64,000 bases of DNA from an uncultured Oscillospiraceae bacterium. Lineage in GTDB: Bacteria; Bacillota; Clostridia; Oscillospirales; Acutalibacteraceae. Of the stretch, positions 35,237-43,365 are shown piece by piece. The notes beneath the pieces were generated by a model that was given only the letters and a program-made list of their open reading frames with translations, did not search any database and was not told the origin of the DNA. Positions within the stretch are counted from its first letter, which is position 1, and every line of letters starts with the position of its first letter. Location of the stretch: contig URQB01000005.1 in NCBI GenBank assembly GCA_900549825.1, forward strand, positions 62,001 through 126,000, read 5' to 3'. A program made the translations under genes and the position numbers.

Positions 35237-35330
35237 TCTTGCTCCCATTTTCATGGACCGCCGCCAGGCACATATGCGCCGGGTGTTGACAAGCGATTGC
35301 CAAGCTACTCCCCTTCACCGGCCCTGCCGG
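35230..35330 (-). ncRNA. yybP-ykoY (Mn2+) riboswitch
   Basis: Minus strand, the two conserved loop segments of this class are present in order and at the usual distance: AAGGGGAGTAGC (35315-35304) and GGAGCAAGACC (35244-35234), with the inter-segment stems between. Members bind Mn2+ and switch on exporters. It lies 110 bases before the P-type ATPase start codon and runs into a terminator hairpin. This identification is from the consensus, not from a covariance search. Confidence 0.88.
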
Positions 35331-35464
35331 AACAGTGATTCTTTATGATGAAACGAGAGTGACGCAGCAGGTAACGATGCCGGCCCGGAGCGCAGCGGAC
35401 CCAGTTAAGAAGATTCCGTTGCTTCCAAGCGGCAGGCGGCTACCGGCTGTTCTCTATTGTCTTA

Positions 35465-35492
35465 ATCATACCATGATTTTCCGCAAAGTCAA
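35465..35492 (-). promoter_or_regulatory. Promoter of riboswitch-ATPase transcript
   Basis: Minus-strand TTGACT (35492-35487), 16-base spacer, TATGAT (35470-35465). The leader would be about 335 bases; its first 125 bases precede the aptamer and contain GC-rich inverted segments without a known role. Confidence 0.7.
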
Positions 35493-35639
35493 TTGACTCA
35501 TTCAAAATTAAAAAATCATTCATACTCTATTCATAAAAAATTCAGAGCCGTGACAATCCGATTCTTCCTCTGTATTTGTATGTATAAAAATGTCGTTCAG
35601 AACAAAAAGAAGATGAATCGGAAAAATAAATCGTATAAA

Positions 35640-35668
35640 TTGACTTTTCCATACATTGATGTTATACT
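35640..35668 (+). promoter_or_regulatory. Promoter of lipoprotein gene 35719
   Basis: TTGACT (35640-35645), 17-base spacer, TATACT (35663-35668), about 50 bases upstream of the start codon. Confidence 0.78.
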
Positions 35669-35718
35669 GAAAGAAACATACGACATTTTTCAAACAAATA
35701 TGACTGGAGGCCCTATTT

Positions 35719-36381
35719 ATGAAACGAATCATCTGCCTGATCCTGGTATGTCTGATTGTGCTCTGCGCCCTTGCAGCCTGCAAAAAGAAGGGGCCTACCA
35801 TTATGGGGAACGACGGCGCGACCTATGAGCAAGTGGTCGACAAGGACGGAAACCCGGTTACGGACACTGACGGGAACCCGGTCGTCATCGCCCCGAAGGC
35901 TACCGATGAATCCGGCAACGAAAAAGAGGGCGCGACGCAGAGCCTGACCATCCCTTACCTTGCATCCTCCGGCAAGACGATCGAGGCTGCCGGCTATCGC
36001 ATGGAGATCCCCAAGGATTGGGAGATGAAAAACAGCGCAGCCGACCCGCTGCTCGAAAACAAGGAGGAAACGCTCCAAATCTCCATCATGGATAAGAGCG
36101 CCGTTACCAGCAACCGCAAGGAATATGCCGAAACCGCCCGAAACAGCCTGGTGCAGGCCGGGAATACACCCGGTGAGATTACCGAGACCACTATTGCCGG
36201 GAATCCGGCCAGCAAATTCACGTCCTCTGTCAAGACGGAAGACGATACGACGCTTGCCTCTGTCTTCTATATCGTGGAAAGCAAGGGTAAAATATTTGTG
36301 CTCTCCGGCACGGCCAAAAGTGAAGAAAATTTTAAAACAGCGGATTTTGATGCGATCTTCAACAGCATCCAATTCAAATAA
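35719..36381 (+). CDS. Lipoprotein with PsbP/DcrB-like domain (copy 1)
   Basis: 220 residues. Signal peptide with lipobox LAAC (Cys 21), a KKK anchor patch, a low-complexity Asp/Gly/Asn segment (KDGNPVTDTDGNPVV, a short direct repeat), then from about 85 an alpha/beta domain with YRMEIPKDWEM, ... FYIVESKGKIFVLSGTA and a terminal FDAIFNSIQFK. The pattern fits the small lipoprotein domain that detects or binds something at the outer membrane face; no catalytic site is seen. The next gene has the same C-terminal layout, so the pair arose by duplication. TGGAGG is the ribosome binding site. Confidence 0.8.
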   Translation: MKRIICLILVCLIVLCALAACKKKGPTIMGNDGATYEQVVDKDGNPVTDTDGNPVVIAPKATDESGNEKEGATQSLTIPYLASSGKTIEAAGYRMEIPKDWEMKNSAADPLLENKEETLQISIMDKSAVTSNRKEYAETARNSLVQAGNTPGEITETTIAGNPASKFTSSVKTEDDTTLASVFYIVESKGKIFVLSGTAKSEENFKTADFDAIFNSIQFK

Positions 36382-36453
36382 TAAGCTGGAATCACCTCTT
36401 CCGATGCGCGCCACAAAATGAACCGTTTTGCAACGCGCCCTGAAAAAGCACTT

Positions 36454-36480
36454 GCGGGCCCTACGCTACGGCCCGCATTT
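36454..36480 (+). terminator. Terminator after lipoprotein 1
   Basis: 7-bp GC stem (36454-36460 with 36470-36476) then ATTTTGC. Confidence 0.7.
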
Positions 36481-36547
36481 TGCACCTCTGCAACAGGCTC
36501 TTTGCACAACAGTGTATTACAACTTGTGGCTGCGCTGTCCGCCATAC

Positions 36548-36576
36548 TATACACCATGGCAAAATTGTGGTATAAT
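36548..36576 (+). promoter_or_regulatory. Promoter of lipoprotein 2
   Basis: TATACA (36548-36553), 17-base spacer, TATAAT (36571-36576), about 35 bases before the start codon; the -35 is weak but the -10 is perfect. Confidence 0.6.
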
Positions 36577-36610
36577 CAAGGCAGTTGATAGAGGGAAGGG
36601 GTGTTTCATT

Positions 36611-37153
36611 ATGAGGCGAAACCTTTGTTTCCTGCTGGCCGTCTTCACTCTGACCGGCCTGCTGACAGCTTGCTCCAGAGAGGAAAAGGAGCCGCAAAAC
36701 ACACCGTCTGCCGATTCTGTTACTGCAGAGGTGAAAACCACCGCCGCAGAGCTCATGAGCGGGGAATATTTTGCAATCGAAAAGGCCTCCGGCTGGGAGG
36801 GCGGCAACAGCCAAAACGCCGTAAAGCACAACGGCTCGACTGCGCAGATGGATATCATCACCCTTGGCAGCCTGGAGCCTGATCCGGTCTCCTATCTGCA
36901 AAAATTTCACGATACCTACCGGGATGGGGGGCTCGGCCAAAAGCTTTCCGATGTGGAAACCGTTTCCATCCGGGGAATCGGCGCTGCTTATTTCCAGTTT
37001 GAAGATACCGTCGCCAAAGAAGGGACTGTGAAAGCCTTCTATTGCTTGAATCAAAAGGGGAAGACCTATCTTATCACCTGCTGGGCGATCGGCTGGGAGG
37101 ATTTCAAGGAGGCGGATTTTCCTGCCCTGATCGAGCAGATCCAATTTAAATAA
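36611..37153 (+). CDS. Lipoprotein with PsbP/DcrB-like domain (copy 2)
   Basis: 180 residues. Signal peptide with lipobox LTAC (Cys about 20), short polar linker, then an alpha/beta domain (YFAIEKASGWEGG ... YFQFEDTVAKEGTVKAFYCLNQKGKTYLITCWA) closing with FPALIEQIQFK, which mirrors the FDAIFNSIQFK end of copy 1. Overall identity to copy 1 is low but the order of strands and the C-terminal helix match. GGAAGGGG upstream of the ATG. Function unknown; surface-exposed. Confidence 0.78.
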   Translation: MRRNLCFLLAVFTLTGLLTACSREEKEPQNTPSADSVTAEVKTTAAELMSGEYFAIEKASGWEGGNSQNAVKHNGSTAQMDIITLGSLEPDPVSYLQKFHDTYRDGGLGQKLSDVETVSIRGIGAAYFQFEDTVAKEGTVKAFYCLNQKGKTYLITCWAIGWEDFKEADFPALIEQIQFK

Positions 37154-37180
37154 GGCTTTCCCCATGTTACGATACAGATC

Positions 37181-37234
37181 AACAGCCTGCTTTTGGCGCG
37201 GGAGCCTGTGCGCCGAAAAGCAGGCTGTTTTTTC
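37181..37234 (+). terminator. Terminator after lipoprotein 2
   Basis: 19-bp stem with one bulged base (37181-37199 with 37210-37229) then TTTTTC. Confidence 0.88.
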
Positions 37235-37258
37235 ATCAGTTTGGAAAGGCAGGCACAT

Positions 37259-38080
37259 ATGATGAGCATTTTTCCGATTTCTGATCCTGCGCGAATCGAG
37301 GCCCTGTTTACAGGCTGGTCGGAAACTTTCATATGGTCTTTCCTGCAGGGCTGTATGGGCTCGGCTTGGGCAGATCATCCCCGCATTCCGATTTCAGCGA
37401 AAATCATGGTGGGCGATTTCTGCCTGTTTGCAGGGGCGCCAAATGCGAAGCTGATTCTTCACAGGCCAGAGGGCCGGGAAGATGATTTTTTCATCCTCGT
37501 GCCGCGAAACGAAGCGTGGTGCCAGGAGATCGAGCGGACACTCGGCGGGCAAGCGCAGCGGATCACACGTTACGCAACCCAAAAAGAGCCAAGCCTGTTT
37601 CGCCGCGGGGAGCTGGAGCGACTCGCCATTTTGTCTGATCCCAGCTTTCAGCTGAGGAGAATCGACGAGCAGCTTTTCAACCTGCTCCGAGGGGCCGAAT
37701 GGTCGCACGACCTCTGCTCTCAGTTTATGGATTATTCCGATTATGAGCGGCGCGGGGCAGGCATAGCCGCTGTGTTTCAGGGAGAACCGGTATCCGGCGC
37801 CTCCTCCTACACCGTTTACCGGGGCGGCATCGAGATTGAAATCGATACGCGGGCAGATTTCCGCAGGCGGGGCCTTGCCACGGCATGCGGGGCCAGGCTG
37901 ATCCTGGATTGCCTGGATCGCGGCCTGTATCCGAGCTGGGATGCACACAGCCGCGCTTCCCTCGCCCTCGCGGAGAAGCTGGGCTATCTGCTCGACAGGC
38001 CTTATCCTGCATATGAATGGAAACCCGCGTGTCAGCCGCAAGAGAAAACGCATATATTTTCCAGTGCATCCTGTGAGTGA
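37259..38080 (+). CDS. GNAT-family acetyltransferase (GNAT_acetyltr_2 type)
   Basis: 273 residues. The C-terminal GNAT half (about 150-260) shows IEIEIDTRADFRRRGLATACGARLI, i.e. the acetyl-CoA loop RRRGLAT, and YPSWDAHSRASLALAEKLGY. The N-terminal half (ETFIWSFLQGCMG ... FFILVPRNEAW) matches the two-domain layout of this subfamily. Substrate unknown. Two adjacent ATG codons (37259, 37262) are possible. It probably has its own promoter, as a strong terminator lies just before it. Confidence 0.85.
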   Translation: MMSIFPISDPARIEALFTGWSETFIWSFLQGCMGSAWADHPRIPISAKIMVGDFCLFAGAPNAKLILHRPEGREDDFFILVPRNEAWCQEIERTLGGQAQRITRYATQKEPSLFRRGELERLAILSDPSFQLRRIDEQLFNLLRGAEWSHDLCSQFMDYSDYERRGAGIAAVFQGEPVSGASSYTVYRGGIEIEIDTRADFRRRGLATACGARLILDCLDRGLYPSWDAHSRASLALAEKLGYLLDRPYPAYEWKPACQPQEKTHIFSSASCE

Positions 38081-38229
38081 GATGGTATAGAGCACCTGCT
38101 TTGGCCGCTCTCCAGCCTCCGGCTCTTCTGCCTGCGCAACGCAGGCATGCTCCCGCTCCTCACAATAAAGCCGGATCTTACAGATCGGGGCGAGGGCCTC
38201 AAACAGGAGACTCACCATGCAGAGAAGCA

Positions 38230-38391
38230 TCAGGAGAAGAAAAAAAGCCATTGATTGGCGGCCAAATGGAGATTCTTAATCATACCGTTGTTGCCCGCAA
38301 TCAGGCCGATATTGCTGGAACCATGCAGGACGGAATACACACCGGAGATTTTATGGCCCTGACCGTCCTTGTCCAGCAGAGCATCACCGAA
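38230..38391 (-). pseudogene. Fragment of a GLUG/beta-helix surface protein
   Basis: In the third minus frame after the ADH stop, about 45 codons read ...LLDKDGQGHKISGVYSV, then SNIGLIAGNNGMIKNLHLA, the pattern of GLUG-type repeats (D-G-x-G-H-x-I-S-G, then N-x-G-L-x-G-x-N-x-G-x-I-K-N-L) in bacterial adhesins, ending at TGA 38230. No start codon or secretion signal. It overlaps the last codons of the ADH gene by eight bases. This is a remnant of a much larger lost gene. The remainder of 38081-38229 shows nothing I can name. Confidence 0.6.
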
Positions 38392-39496
38392 CAAACAGCC
38401 TGGTCAGCAACGCCCCCGCATCATTCGCTGTAAACCCGCCGGGAGAAACGCGGAAATTCTTGACATCCCCCCAGCGGGAGCAATATTGCCGCACCTGCTC
38501 CGGAGTCATATGCACGGCTGACGCATCCGTCAGCCGCTCCACGACGCCGCGCAGCGTTTCATCATCCGTGCCCAATACCTGATAGTATGCCTCCGCACGC
38601 TCCGGCTCAAACTCCTTACCGCGCTCGAGAAACGCCGGCAGAAAGGCCGTACAGGCGCGCCCGTGCGGAATGCCGAAATCTTCCGTGAGCACATATCCGA
38701 GCGGATGGGGAAACGCCGTTCCGCAAGCGCTGAGCACGATGCCCGCATAGAGGGAGCCATAATAAAGCCGCTCGCGCATCTTCCGATCCGGCAGATGCGT
38801 ATTTTTATCGAGCCAGACAAGGCCGTTCCAAAGCATTGGCAGCCCCTTCACCGCAAAGAGCCTCACCGGATCGCTGAGATGTGGGCTGAACCAGCCCTCC
38901 GTCGCGTGGGCGAAGGCGTCAAGGGCGGTGGAAACCGTCACACGGAAGGGCGCGCTGTGCGTATAAGCCGGGTCCGCAAAGGCGATGCGTGCATAGCAAT
39001 CCGCGCCGGAAATGCTCTTTTTGCGGCCACTCTCATCAATCGTCAGCACAGATACGGGCGACACCTCGCTGCCGGTCCCCGCCGTCGTACCGATGAGCGC
39101 CAAGGGCAGCGGCGGATTCGCGCCTTCCCTCTGAAAGATATCCATGGGGGAGAGCGCCTCGTTGGCCGCAAAAATCGCAGTTGCCTTGGCCGCGTCAAGC
39201 GGCGAACCGCCCCCGATTCCGATGATAAACTCCGCGCGGACGCGGCGCGCGACCACCCCCGCCTCATGGCAGGCGGAAACCAGCGGATTCGGGCCGATCC
39301 CGTCATAGACCGACCAGCCGATCTCCCACAGATCCAGCGCAGCCGTCACATCGGCCAGCGCGCCGCTGAGCTTTGCGGAGGAACCGCCTGTGACGATCAG
39401 GCAGCGTCTGCCAAGCGTGCGCAGCAGAGTGGAGTTGCGCGCAACGGCCCCCTCCCCGCTAACCACGTGCACAGGCATATGAAAATTAAAATCCAT
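38384..39496 (-). CDS. Iron-containing alcohol dehydrogenase
   Basis: 370-residue cytoplasmic NAD(P)-dependent dehydrogenase of family III. N-terminal Rossmann-like part with GGGSPLDAAKA (about 95) and GTTAGTGSEVS (about 135); C-terminal helical part with metal ligands in DAFAHATEGW, ACGTAFPHPLGYVL and IPHGRACTAFL. ATG 39496 has GGAGGG six bases away. Substrate (butanol/propanediol-type alcohols) not determinable. The 289-base gap upstream (39497-39785) has a minus promoter TTGCGG-16-TATAAT at 39638-39611 and no gene. Confidence 0.93.
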   Translation of the reverse strand: MDFNFHMPVHVVSGEGAVARNSTLLRTLGRRCLIVTGGSSAKLSGALADVTAALDLWEIGWSVYDGIGPNPLVSACHEAGVVARRVRAEFIIGIGGGSPLDAAKATAIFAANEALSPMDIFQREGANPPLPLALIGTTAGTGSEVSPVSVLTIDESGRKKSISGADCYARIAFADPAYTHSAPFRVTVSTALDAFAHATEGWFSPHLSDPVRLFAVKGLPMLWNGLVWLDKNTHLPDRKMRERLYYGSLYAGIVLSACGTAFPHPLGYVLTEDFGIPHGRACTAFLPAFLERGKEFEPERAEAYYQVLGTDDETLRGVVERLTDASAVHMTPEQVRQYCSRWGDVKNFRVSPGGFTANDAGALLTRLFVR

Positions 39497-39785
39497 CTGA
39501 AACCCTCCATCTCCATCAGAGCCGCCTGAAGCTGCCCACAGCCCTGAACTCCATTGTCGTATTGAAAAACTTTCCAGGTTGAGGAACCTCGAGTATAACC
39601 GTTTCTCTATATTATAGCACAAATTCATTATGCCGCAAGGCATGGCCGGACCGTTCAATGAAAACGCGGGCGCTCCTGCTTTTGTTTGTTCATTTTTTAT
39701 TACGAAGCGAGTAACAAAGCAGACCCTACGGCTGACTGCCCTGTCTGAGAGATCCCTGCTGTTCCAATGTTCAGCCATCTTGCGG

Positions 39786-41168
39786 CTATTTTTTATCCTG
39801 ATACATCACGGTCGGATTGTTGTGCTTCTCCGTATCCGTATCGTTCCAGATCATGTCCGCAACAGGCGCCCATTTTTCTGCAAAGGGCTTCGTCTTGGCG
39901 ATCAGGTCGTCTACGCTCTCAGGCGCAAGCATTTCGGTGGAATGCGCGCCGGAACGCTCCACTGCTTCTTTGATCTTTTCCGGGTTGTCGAGCACCGGGC
40001 AGGGGCGAAGGTGGTTTTCATTCCACGGCTGGCCCTTGTAATATTCCATAAACAGAGGGGACTGCAGCGCCTCGATCAGGGAACAATCCTTGATGTTGAC
40101 ATTGGAATAGTGGACGAATGCGCAGGGCTCCACATCGCCGTTGGCATTGATGTGCAGGTAATGGCGGCCGCCTGCGATGCAGCCCTGGACATACTCGCCG
40201 TCGTTCCAGAAGTCGAGCGCGAAGATCGGCTGCTCCTTGCGGGCCTGGCGGATCAGCTCATAAGCCCTCTTGCGTTGATCCGCATTGGCGATGAGATCTA
40301 CCACAGCATCCTTACCGACGGGCATATAGGTGAAATACCAGGCAAAGAGAGCGCCCTTATCGATCAGGAATTCAAAATATTCCCTGGAGCAGACCTCTTC
40401 CACGTTTTTGGAATGATAGCATGCGGAATAGCCGAACGGAAGGCCCGCAGCCTTCATCTTGTCCATCGCGGCGAGGACCTGATGGTAAGTCCCTTCCCCG
40501 CGACGCATATCGGTCGCATCTTCATAGCCCTCGATGCTGAAGGCCAGCGCAAAGTTGCCCACGCGCTTGATTTCCTTGACGAAATCGTCGTCGACGAGCG
40601 TGCCGTTGGTGAAGGCGAAGAATGCGCAGTCCGGGTTTTCCTCACACAGGCGGATAATATCCTTTTTGCATACCAGGGGCTCGCCGCCGGAGAAAATATA
40701 CATAAAGGTGCCGACCGCCTTACCCTCCTTGACCACGCGGGAGAGCGTTTCAAAGCCGAGCGTGGAATTTTTGCCGTACTCCGCGGCCCAGCAGCCTTTG
40801 CAGTGCAGGTTGCAGGCGGCGGTGGGATCGATCAGGATCGCCCATGGGATATTGCAGTGGTATTTTTCAATCGCCTGCGTACGCAGCGAATAGCTGTTGA
40901 GCGCAATATTCATGAAAACGGGCACGAATTTGTCGAGCACGCCGGGGTCCACGTCAAAAAGAATCCGCTTGATAAAACGCGTCCAGTTGTTATCTGGGTC
41001 GTTGAGTACCTTGTGCAGGTTCTCATATGTAACGCGGTTGACCTTTTTGATATCGGCTTTTTCGACCAGGTTCAGGAGATTCATCAGATTTTTGTCCGGG
41101 TCCTTCCGGGCATAATTGAGTGCTTTCCGGATGGCAAACGAGGACACCGTCTCCTTGATGGACTTCAT
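39786..41168 (-). CDS. Radical SAM protein with SPASM-like C-terminal region
   Basis: 460 residues. Cluster motif CNLHCKGC (C-x3-C-x2-C) at about residue 118; radical SAM barrel blocks FSGGEPLVCK and FAFTNGTLVDDD; a second Cys-bearing region (QGCIAGGRHYLHINANGDVEPCAFVHYSN, in pieces) with further Cys near 395 suggests an auxiliary iron-sulfur cluster as in SPASM proteins. The first 110 residues form a helical extra domain, absent from simple peptide-modifying enzymes. No precursor peptide is seen next door, so the substrate is unknown. AGGAGG-like site (GGAGGAGTT) before the ATG. Confidence 0.88.
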   Translation of the reverse strand: MKSIKETVSSFAIRKALNYARKDPDKNLMNLLNLVEKADIKKVNRVTYENLHKVLNDPDNNWTRFIKRILFDVDPGVLDKFVPVFMNIALNSYSLRTQAIEKYHCNIPWAILIDPTAACNLHCKGCWAAEYGKNSTLGFETLSRVVKEGKAVGTFMYIFSGGEPLVCKKDIIRLCEENPDCAFFAFTNGTLVDDDFVKEIKRVGNFALAFSIEGYEDATDMRRGEGTYHQVLAAMDKMKAAGLPFGYSACYHSKNVEEVCSREYFEFLIDKGALFAWYFTYMPVGKDAVVDLIANADQRKRAYELIRQARKEQPIFALDFWNDGEYVQGCIAGGRHYLHINANGDVEPCAFVHYSNVNIKDCSLIEALQSPLFMEYYKGQPWNENHLRPCPVLDNPEKIKEAVERSGAHSTEMLAPESVDDLIAKTKPFAEKWAPVADMIWNDTDTEKHNNPTVMYQDKK

Positions 41169-41385
41169 CTATTAACTCCTCCTACTAAAAACACACACAT
41201 TCTTATTTTTCGTGTATAGTCCAGTATACTTGATTTATTTGGAAGTGTCAATTGGGGGCTTCTTAATTTTACATCCTATTCAAAATTGAAGGAGCCTTCA
41301 ACGCGGAAAGGGTGATTCCTCATAAAAACCGCTTGCAAGGCCTGGACAGCCCGCATGCTGCGCCAATGTATGCGTCATTTGCCGT

Positions 41386-43248
41386 TTATCCGGGCAGGAA
41401 GGAGCGGATGACGGCGGACAGCAGCCGCATCAAAACGGTGTAGAGGGCTGGCCGGATGATTTCTCCGGTTCCCGTATCGGGCGCCTCTTGTGTGCCGCCC
41501 ACGATGCTTACGCCAAAGGTCCGGGTTTTGGGTAGGCAGACCGGGCCGCAATGACCATAGTCGATTATCACGGGCGCATAGAGCCGCTTTACATTCGGGA
41601 TCGTACCGGTCATCGGGATTTCCATGCTTTGGCCGGGCGCCAGGATTTGCTCCCGGCCAAAGGAGAAGCCGATCTGCGTCCCGCTGCAGACGATCCGCCG
41701 GATGCGCAGGCCGTACTCCTTGGAGAGATTGGTCACGATGAGGGCCGAATCCTCCGGAGTCAGATAACAGGAGCGGCTGCGGTTAAACTGGATGTGGAGA
41801 TCGTCCGCCGTATTGTGGGAGATTTCGAATTGCGGATAGGCCGGGTCGGAGCGGACGTCCTCCAAATCATCCGTGAGCAAAAGTTTCAAATACAGCGATT
41901 TGCTGTAATCATCCCAGTAGCTCATGCCGTGGAACTGCCCCTCGATGAACCAGGTGTTCTCCGGCAGAAAGGCGCAGGAAGCATCCACCTCCATGGAGGG
42001 GGAGATGTGGTTGTGGATGGGGTCGGCGCAGACAGTCCCCTTCGGCTGATTATTGTTTGGAAACCGCTCTCCGATTTTGGCACAGTACGCGCCGGAGGTA
42101 TACTGCGTGTCGATGATAAAATCGGAATTGTTCTGACAGCCCGTAGCCAGGCCGTTTCCCGTGCTCGACATGATGGAAACGCTGATCCCGTATTCATCGC
42201 GGGCGCGGCGCAGCCCCTCACCCATATGGGTCATGACGTTGAAATGGGATTCGTCCAGCTTCTCGATCAGCGCGGCGTTTTCCTCCGGGTTAAGGTAGCG
42301 GTCGCGCAGCACACGGTAGTCCGCTTCGGGCAGCAGGTCCCATACGCTGCCGCAGTAGCGCAGAATCGGCCAGAGCCCATCCCAGATGAGCGCCCGCGCC
42401 GGTTCGTCCAGCATATCGAGGGGGATGAGATCAAAGAGCCAGTCAAAGTCGTTTTCCATCACGAAGCCGGCCTGGATCATTTGCATGAGCGTATGTTCAT
42501 CAAAGGAAATCCCCTCATTATAAAGCAGGTCCGCGACGATGGAGGAGCCGCACAGGGCGGGGACGTTCAGTACGGCGTTGTTGACATCTTGCTTACAGCC
42601 GTAATAAAAGAGATAGAAGCCCACGAGCTGCCCGCCGTGGCTAATGCTGTGCAGGTTGACCCTGCGGTGGCCGGTGAGCGCTTTTACCTGCTGGATAAAA
42701 TCGTCGAGCCGCTTTGCGGCGTCGACCTGCCCCAGCCGCCAGTCGACGGTGAAGGTGAATACGTGGTCTTCCCCCACAAGATCCGCAATCGTCTGACTGA
42801 TCTGCGCCTCCGCGATATACTGCTCCTGCCCGCGCGCCTTCAGGGTGCTCATACGGGCGTCTTCGGCGCGATCGGGGTAGACGGAGACCGGGTAGACGGA
42901 ACTGCCATCCGGATTCATACGCAGCGTTTCAAAACGCTCGGCACAGGCTTTGCTGAGCCCTTTTACAAGAGTGTCCCAATCTCCGGCAAAGGCTTTCCCG
43001 ATTCCTCCGGCAATCTGCGGCGCATATTGGAACAGGACAGGGAGCGTGTTTTCCGCCGTCAGATTCCAGATTTGCTCCTCCTGCGGCGTACCATAATGGA
43101 GATAGAGCGACGACGACGTGTAGCCGGGGACGACGATGACGGGGTCGTTCCCGCAGATGCAATCGTCCGCAGCAAACACCGGGGCGGGGGCGGCAGTCAG
43201 TAGTATCCATATCGTCAGCACCATGCAGATACCCTTTTTTGCTTTCAT
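41386..43248 (-). CDS. Secreted alpha/beta hydrolase, LCAT/lipase-like
   Basis: 620 residues with a signal peptide (1-25, cut after VFA). Alpha/beta-hydrolase core: oxyanion strand DPVIVVPGYTSSSLYL, VDWRLGQVDAAKRLDDFI, nucleophile elbow LHSISHGGQL (Ser about 203), typical of the lecithin:cholesterol acyltransferase-like group; late His and Asp (PIHNHISPSME; HGMSYWDDYSKS) may complete the site. A C-terminal region of about 130 residues looks like a beta-sandwich followed by a hydrophobic tail, perhaps an anchor. Exported esterase/lipase, substrate unknown. GGAGAG is six bases before ATG 43248. Confidence 0.82.
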   Translation of the reverse strand: MKAKKGICMVLTIWILLTAAPAPVFAADDCICGNDPVIVVPGYTSSSLYLHYGTPQEEQIWNLTAENTLPVLFQYAPQIAGGIGKAFAGDWDTLVKGLSKACAERFETLRMNPDGSSVYPVSVYPDRAEDARMSTLKARGQEQYIAEAQISQTIADLVGEDHVFTFTVDWRLGQVDAAKRLDDFIQQVKALTGHRRVNLHSISHGGQLVGFYLFYYGCKQDVNNAVLNVPALCGSSIVADLLYNEGISFDEHTLMQMIQAGFVMENDFDWLFDLIPLDMLDEPARALIWDGLWPILRYCGSVWDLLPEADYRVLRDRYLNPEENAALIEKLDESHFNVMTHMGEGLRRARDEYGISVSIMSSTGNGLATGCQNNSDFIIDTQYTSGAYCAKIGERFPNNNQPKGTVCADPIHNHISPSMEVDASCAFLPENTWFIEGQFHGMSYWDDYSKSLYLKLLLTDDLEDVRSDPAYPQFEISHNTADDLHIQFNRSRSCYLTPEDSALIVTNLSKEYGLRIRRIVCSGTQIGFSFGREQILAPGQSMEIPMTGTIPNVKRLYAPVIIDYGHCGPVCLPKTRTFGVSIVGGTQEAPDTGTGEIIRPALYTVLMRLLSAVIRSFLPG

Positions 43249-43304
43249 AGTATGCTCTCCTTTTCTCAATTTGAAAAAGCCTCTCTTCGGCCTGCAGAAG
43301 CAAA

Positions 43305-43354
43305 GCGCACCCCGACCCGGAGCTGATCGGGTGATCAGCCGGCTGGAGGTGCGC
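43305..43354 (-). terminator. Hairpin after the GH13 glucosidase gene
   Basis: Outer GCGCACC/GGTGCGC (43305-43311 with 43348-43354) encloses an inner GCTGATC/GATCAGC hairpin (7 bp). It stands 11 bases beyond the minus-strand stop; T-run absent, so only a probable terminator. Confidence 0.55.
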
Positions 43355-43365
43355 GTGATGAATGA

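Noticed and set aside
37394..38251. Minus-strand frame with a hydrophobic N terminus opposite the GNAT gene
   Set aside because: Mostly antisense to the GNAT coding region and lacks a ribosome binding site; the hydrophobic start is a chance reading of the TTTTTTCTTCTCC tract.
41551..43203. 550-codon frame opposite the LCAT-like gene
   Set aside because: Antisense frame without recognisable protein features; the minus strand encodes a signal peptide and hydrolase motifs.
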